Assembly (NCBI GenBank): GCA_013306675.1
Contig: JABLUY010000133.1
Span: 1 to 64,000 of the forward strand
DNA: 64,000 nt
Source of the DNA: Thraustochytrium sp. TN22
Taxonomy: Eukaryota; Sar; Bigyra; Thraustochytrida; Thraustochytriidae
Direction of reading: 5' to 3'
The first letter of the stretch is position 1; the number at the start of each line of letters is the position of its first letter. A program made the position numbers and the translations under genes. The notes below the pieces were generated by a model. The model did not search any database. It was not told where the DNA came from and saw only the letters and a program-made list of their open reading frames with translations. Shown here piece by piece: positions 60,581-64,000 of this stretch.

Positions 60581-62095
60581 TCACCGCGCGTAGATGAAGA
60601 GATTGTTCTCGCCAGCAATGGCGGCGGCATTGCCCTTGGGATGCCATGCAAGCTGGGTGATCCGCTTCTCGTAGTTGATAGTCTGTGGGTCCGGAGCAAA
60701 GGCGGGCGCGCCGACGTCGGAGAAGGCGGGTCCGCGGCCGTCGCGCTTGTTCTTCTTGCGGCTGAGCAGAGAGACAATGCCTGGGCGAGAGAGGCGCTTC
60801 TTGCGGTACGAGAAGCGGTTGTCGCGCTGGGGGTCCTCGGCGGCGGCGACAATGGGCATTGTCGGGTAGGGCGCCTTGGAAGCCTCGATGGTGGTGTCGG
60901 AGCGGCGGTCGAGGTCGTAGATGTGGAAGACGGAGTTGTAGGAGCCGGTCATGATGCCCATGGGGTTGACAGAGACATCGAAGCAGTCGAAGAGGTAGTC
61001 GCCCTCGTAGAGCTCCCAAAGCTTGGGGCTGAGGTAGTCATGCACGGGGATGATCTCGACCGGCTGAGACTCGTAGCGCAAGTCCCAGATCTTGATGTTC
61101 ATGAAGTCGCGCGCGACGACGAGACCGTCGGGCGCGAACTTGACGTCGGAGATGTTGCGGAGGAGGTCGCCAAGCAGCGGGCGGTTGGGCAGGCCCGTGT
61201 TGACGCCGCCCGAGGTCTGGCGTTCGTTGCCCTCGAGCGCCGGGTCGCGGAACGTGAGCGCCGAGCTGTCGCAGAGTGCGCGCTCGCGCATATCGCAGAG
61301 GCGTACGGTGCCGCGGTTGGTGCCGTAGATAAAGGTGCTGGAGGTCTCCTGGTCGAGGTCGACGGCCGTGATGTACTGGGTGAGCTTGCTCATATCGTCC
61401 GGCTTGAGGTTGACAACCTGGAAGGCCTCGTCCGTGACGTCCATGCTCCAGAGGTTGACGCAGAGGTTATCGGCGCTCATGAAGCTGCGGCCGTCCACGC
61501 TCGGGACGAGCGAGTGAATATTGAACTTGTGGATCTCGGGCGAGAACTGGCGCTTGGCCGCCGCCGTGACCAGGCGCTCCACCGTCTCGCTGCGCGGGAA
61601 GCGCAGGCTCGAGGTGCGCCGCGGCGCGCGCGGCACGCCGTTGTCGCTCGTCATGTTAAAGCCGGAGGTGTACTTGATCTCGCGCTCGTGCAGCTTCCAC
61701 AGCTTGATCGCCTTGTCGTTGGTCGTCAGCATGAAGACGGCGTCGTTCGTGCCGGGCAGGAACTTGATCTTGCTGATGCGCTCGTCGATGGCCAGCGACC
61801 GCACGTAGTCGAAGTCTGGCTCGTGGCTCTGGAACTCGCAGTGGAACGTGTAGTGGATCTTCTCCTTGCCCTCGTCCGCGCGCAGCACCACCACGCGCCC
61901 GCCGCGGTCGCCGCTCGCCAAAAAGGTCCCTGTCGAGTCGAACTCCACCGCGCTCAGCAGGTCCGAGTCCGGCATCGAGTCCTCCACCGGCATCTTCTTG
62001 AACCACTGCGCGAACCGCCATGGCCGCTCCGGCTCCGACCGGCCGTCGCCCGAGTCCAGCCCGCTGGACTCCTCGCGCGACACGCCGCTCGCCAT
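60581..62095 (-). CDS. PPP2R2: PP2A regulatory subunit B55 (WD40), right copy
   Basis: Same 504-residue WD40 protein as 38385-39899, with the same ATG choice (62095). No translated difference is seen, so if both loci exist they encode the same subunit. Confidence 0.95.
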   Translation of the reverse strand: MASGVSREESSGLDSGDGRSEPERPWRFAQWFKKMPVEDSMPDSDLLSAVEFDSTGTFLASGDRGGRVVVLRADEGKEKIHYTFHCEFQSHEPDFDYVRSLAIDERISKIKFLPGTNDAVFMLTTNDKAIKLWKLHEREIKYTSGFNMTSDNGVPRAPRRTSSLRFPRSETVERLVTAAAKRQFSPEIHKFNIHSLVPSVDGRSFMSADNLCVNLWSMDVTDEAFQVVNLKPDDMSKLTQYITAVDLDQETSSTFIYGTNRGTVRLCDMRERALCDSSALTFRDPALEGNERQTSGGVNTGLPNRPLLGDLLRNISDVKFAPDGLVVARDFMNIKIWDLRYESQPVEIIPVHDYLSPKLWELYEGDYLFDCFDVSVNPMGIMTGSYNSVFHIYDLDRRSDTTIEASKAPYPTMPIVAAAEDPQRDNRFSYRKKRLSRPGIVSLLSRKKNKRDGRGPAFSDVGAPAFAPDPQTINYEKRITQLAWHPKGNAAAIAGENNLFIYAR

Positions 62096-62527
62096 CTCCT
62101 CCTCGCTCGTGCGTGCGTGCACCCCGGCCGCCGCCTCGCTCGTAGCTCGCTAGCAAGCGCAAGCGCGAGCTAGCCTAGCTCGCCTGCGCGCACACCCGGC
62201 GCGTGCAGCCCCGGCCGCCGCCCAGCGCCGCGCCGCTCCGCTCCGCGCCGCGCCGCGCCGCGCTGCGCCGCGCCGCGCCGCGCCGCCCAGCCACGTGGCG
62301 CGCTGCGCCGCGCCGCGCGCGCGCCGCCTCCCGCGCGCCGCCGCCGCCGCCCGCCGCCGCGCGCGCCCGCCTCCCGCGCGCCCGCGCCCGCCCGCGCGCT
62401 GGGTGCACGCGCCGAGGCCGCCGCGTGCCTTCTCCTCCCTGCCCTGCTTGCTGCCGGGCGCCGCCGCGCTGTGCCGCGCCGCGCCGGGCCGCGGGCCCGC
62501 GCTCGCCGCTCGCGCGCTCGCGCCGCC

Positions 62528-62561
<34 letters not shown>

Positions 62562-63991
62562 GCGCGCGCGCGAGCGAGGGTAGACTGGATGGATGGATGG
62601 ATGGATTGGAGGGATGGAGGGATGGAGAAGCAGGCGAATGGAGGCCGATGCCGCCGCCGCCGCCGCCGCGCGCCGGGACCAGCCGCGCCGCGGAGCCGCG
62701 CGAGCGCCGCGCCGCCGCGAGCCCGAGCCGCCGCCCGCCGCCGACCGCCGCGCGCGCGGGAAGTAGGAGTCAGGTCTGACGAGCGCCGCCGCCTGTCTCG
62801 ACGCGCGCCCGGCCGCCGGGGAAACTCGCCGCGCGCGCGCGTCGCCGCCACTGCCGCGCGCCCCTCTCGGCGATACCCGGGTGCGCGCGGGGCCCGTGTG
62901 CGCGCGCTGGCTCGGACTCGGACTCGGACTCGGACTCGGACCCGGACTCGGACTGGGGCTGCGACGCGAAGGCCGACTCCGGGCCAAGCGGGACCCGACT
63001 CGGGCTCCTCGCGCGTCGCGAGATTGTACTGCTCGGGGGAGCAGCCTGAGGATCGAAAGTTGCAACAGAAGCTGGGACTTGAAAGGGGACTTGACGCTGC
63101 AAGACAGATCAAGCCCAGTGCTGGATGCCTGGCCATGGCTTGCGTGCACACTGCACATGCCTGGCCTGGACCAGCTGCCCGGTGTGACTGACCCAATCTC
63201 GATCTCAGGCTTGTCTCCGAGGCAGTAGCCCGAAAGTGGACACTTCTAACCAGGGGACCAGAGCGCTGGCGCAAATTGGTTTCTGACCGTGACAGTCACA
63301 GTGAGGAGCGTCCAACGAAGTATGAGAAGCGGTCCAGCGAGGCCTACTCGGAGCGGCCAGTCTGACTGTGAGTGCTCGTTAGCTAGAGTCATGGGTCCTC
63401 AAGCTCTGCGCTAGCCAGGTATGCGAGGTACGGCAGTCTCTTTGTAGTACAGGCGAATTCCGCGGGGGGTTTGCAGGAGTCTACTGCAGCGTCCGCTAGG
63501 CCTTTAGAATCGACGTCGCTGAATGGTTCGGTGTCTTCTTCTCCTCTCTCGCAACTTTCTACTCCCGCCCGTGCTGGCCAGGGCCAGCGGCGCGAATCGA
63601 GCTATTCCCTTGCCTCGCATTGCCTTGCCTTGCCTTGCGCTAGCTGTAGAGCTACTTATTAGCTCTCTAGCTAGTAGCTAGCTAGACCCGGCTCAGGCCT
63701 GACGGCGACGCAAAAGTACGCCCGTGTGAGCCTCACTGGCATTCATGAGCAGTCATGCTCATGCTGACATGCTGAGACGGCGAACTGCGTCCTTGTCAGT
63801 GGCAGGTACGAGTTCGTTGAGCTCATCATCATCACGCCGTTGAATCCCGGCCTGCGCCAGGATTCGGACAAAGCCCGAGCTCCAAAGTCGCGCGCGGGCG
63901 GCGGCGGCAGCGACGCGGGCGGCGGCACTGAGGCGGCCCGCGCACGGCGGCTCGCACGGCGGCGGCCGCGGCGGCGGCGGCGGCTGGCGCG
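62096..63991. other. Divergent intergenic region, B55 / MMPL (right arm)
   Basis: Mirror of 36489-38384, including the GCC/GCG-rich B55 leader (about 62220-62580), the (GGAT)n run at about 62585-62612 and the CCTTG pentamers near 63610-63639. No gene is supported. Confidence 0.5.
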
Positions 63992-64000
63992 ATGGAGACG
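63992..64000 (+). CDS. MMPL/RND transporter, right copy, first codons only
   Basis: The window ends with ATGGAGACG, the mirror of the first three codons of the transporter at 33717-36488. Whether the second copy is complete depends on how far the right arm continues beyond the window. Confidence 0.7.

Larger units (their letters stand above)
50261..64000 (-). repeat. Right arm of the giant inverted repeat
   Basis: Reverse complement of 36480-50219. The 28 differences from the left arm lie at 52201 and in three clusters: 52340-52399, 52563-52604 and 52702-52769. The arm continues past the end of the window. Confidence 0.98.

Noticed and set aside
1-64000. tRNA, rRNA or spliceosomal RNA genes
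   Set aside because: I recognised no conserved tRNA arms or rRNA core motifs by eye. A covariance-model scan could still find some.

Overview
The window looks like nuclear DNA of a GC-rich, gene-dense protist. Every host gene I can recognise is eukaryotic (PI3-kinase, PP2A-B55, SAM50, STE24, TTC1, ZW10-like, hybrid histidine kinase, a Dpy-30/GAF protein of the flagellar radial-spoke type). Each reads as one uninterrupted ORF without visible introns, with convergent and divergent neighbours only 100-400 bp apart. A flagellate stramenopile of the thraustochytrid/labyrinthulomycete kind fits best, but this is inference from style and gene content, not a sequence match.

Layout. (1) 1-15.5 kb: a Gln-rich protein of unknown function; a 1416-residue PI3-kinase fused to WW-like, cyclic-nucleotide-binding and GAF domains; a SYLF-like protein; and an intact mariner-like DDE transposase. 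Long GC-rich leaders full of pentanucleotide repeats lie between them. (2) 15.6-17.9 kb: a minisatellite of about 20 nearly identical 111-bp units, open in all three minus-strand frames. (3) 18.7-36.5 kb: compact housekeeping genes: SAM50, a rhomboid-like membrane protein, a C2/EF-hand protein, a two-TM channel-like protein, STE24 protease, TTC1, a ZW10-like tether, a macro-domain protein and an MMPL/RND transporter. (4) 36.48-64.0 kb: one giant, almost perfect palindrome.

The palindrome is the main discovery. Positions p and 100480-p are complementary from 36480/64000 inward to 50219/50261, giving arms of at least 13,740 bp that run off the window end. Each arm carries the start of the MMPL gene, PP2A-B55, a SUKH-like protein, a Dpy-30/GAF protein, a hybrid histidine kinase and a piggyBac-like element whose 3' side faces the axis. 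The 41-bp spacer at the axis is an exact inverted copy of 47879-47919, the outer boundary of the left element (11 bp of terminus, TTAA, 26 bp of flank). The arms differ at only 28 sites that I found by eye. All 28 are transversions, and 27 of them fall in three short clusters near the outer end of the right element. The pattern fits a break at the inner end of a piggyBac-like transposon, healed by fold-back or sister fusion with a templated filler. A chimeric assembly or amplification artefact is the main alternative.

The piggyBac-like element itself is odd. A YqaJ/RecB-type nuclease region sits just before a piggyBac C-terminal region (third Asp motif and Cys/His-rich finger), and I cannot see the first two catalytic Asp regions.
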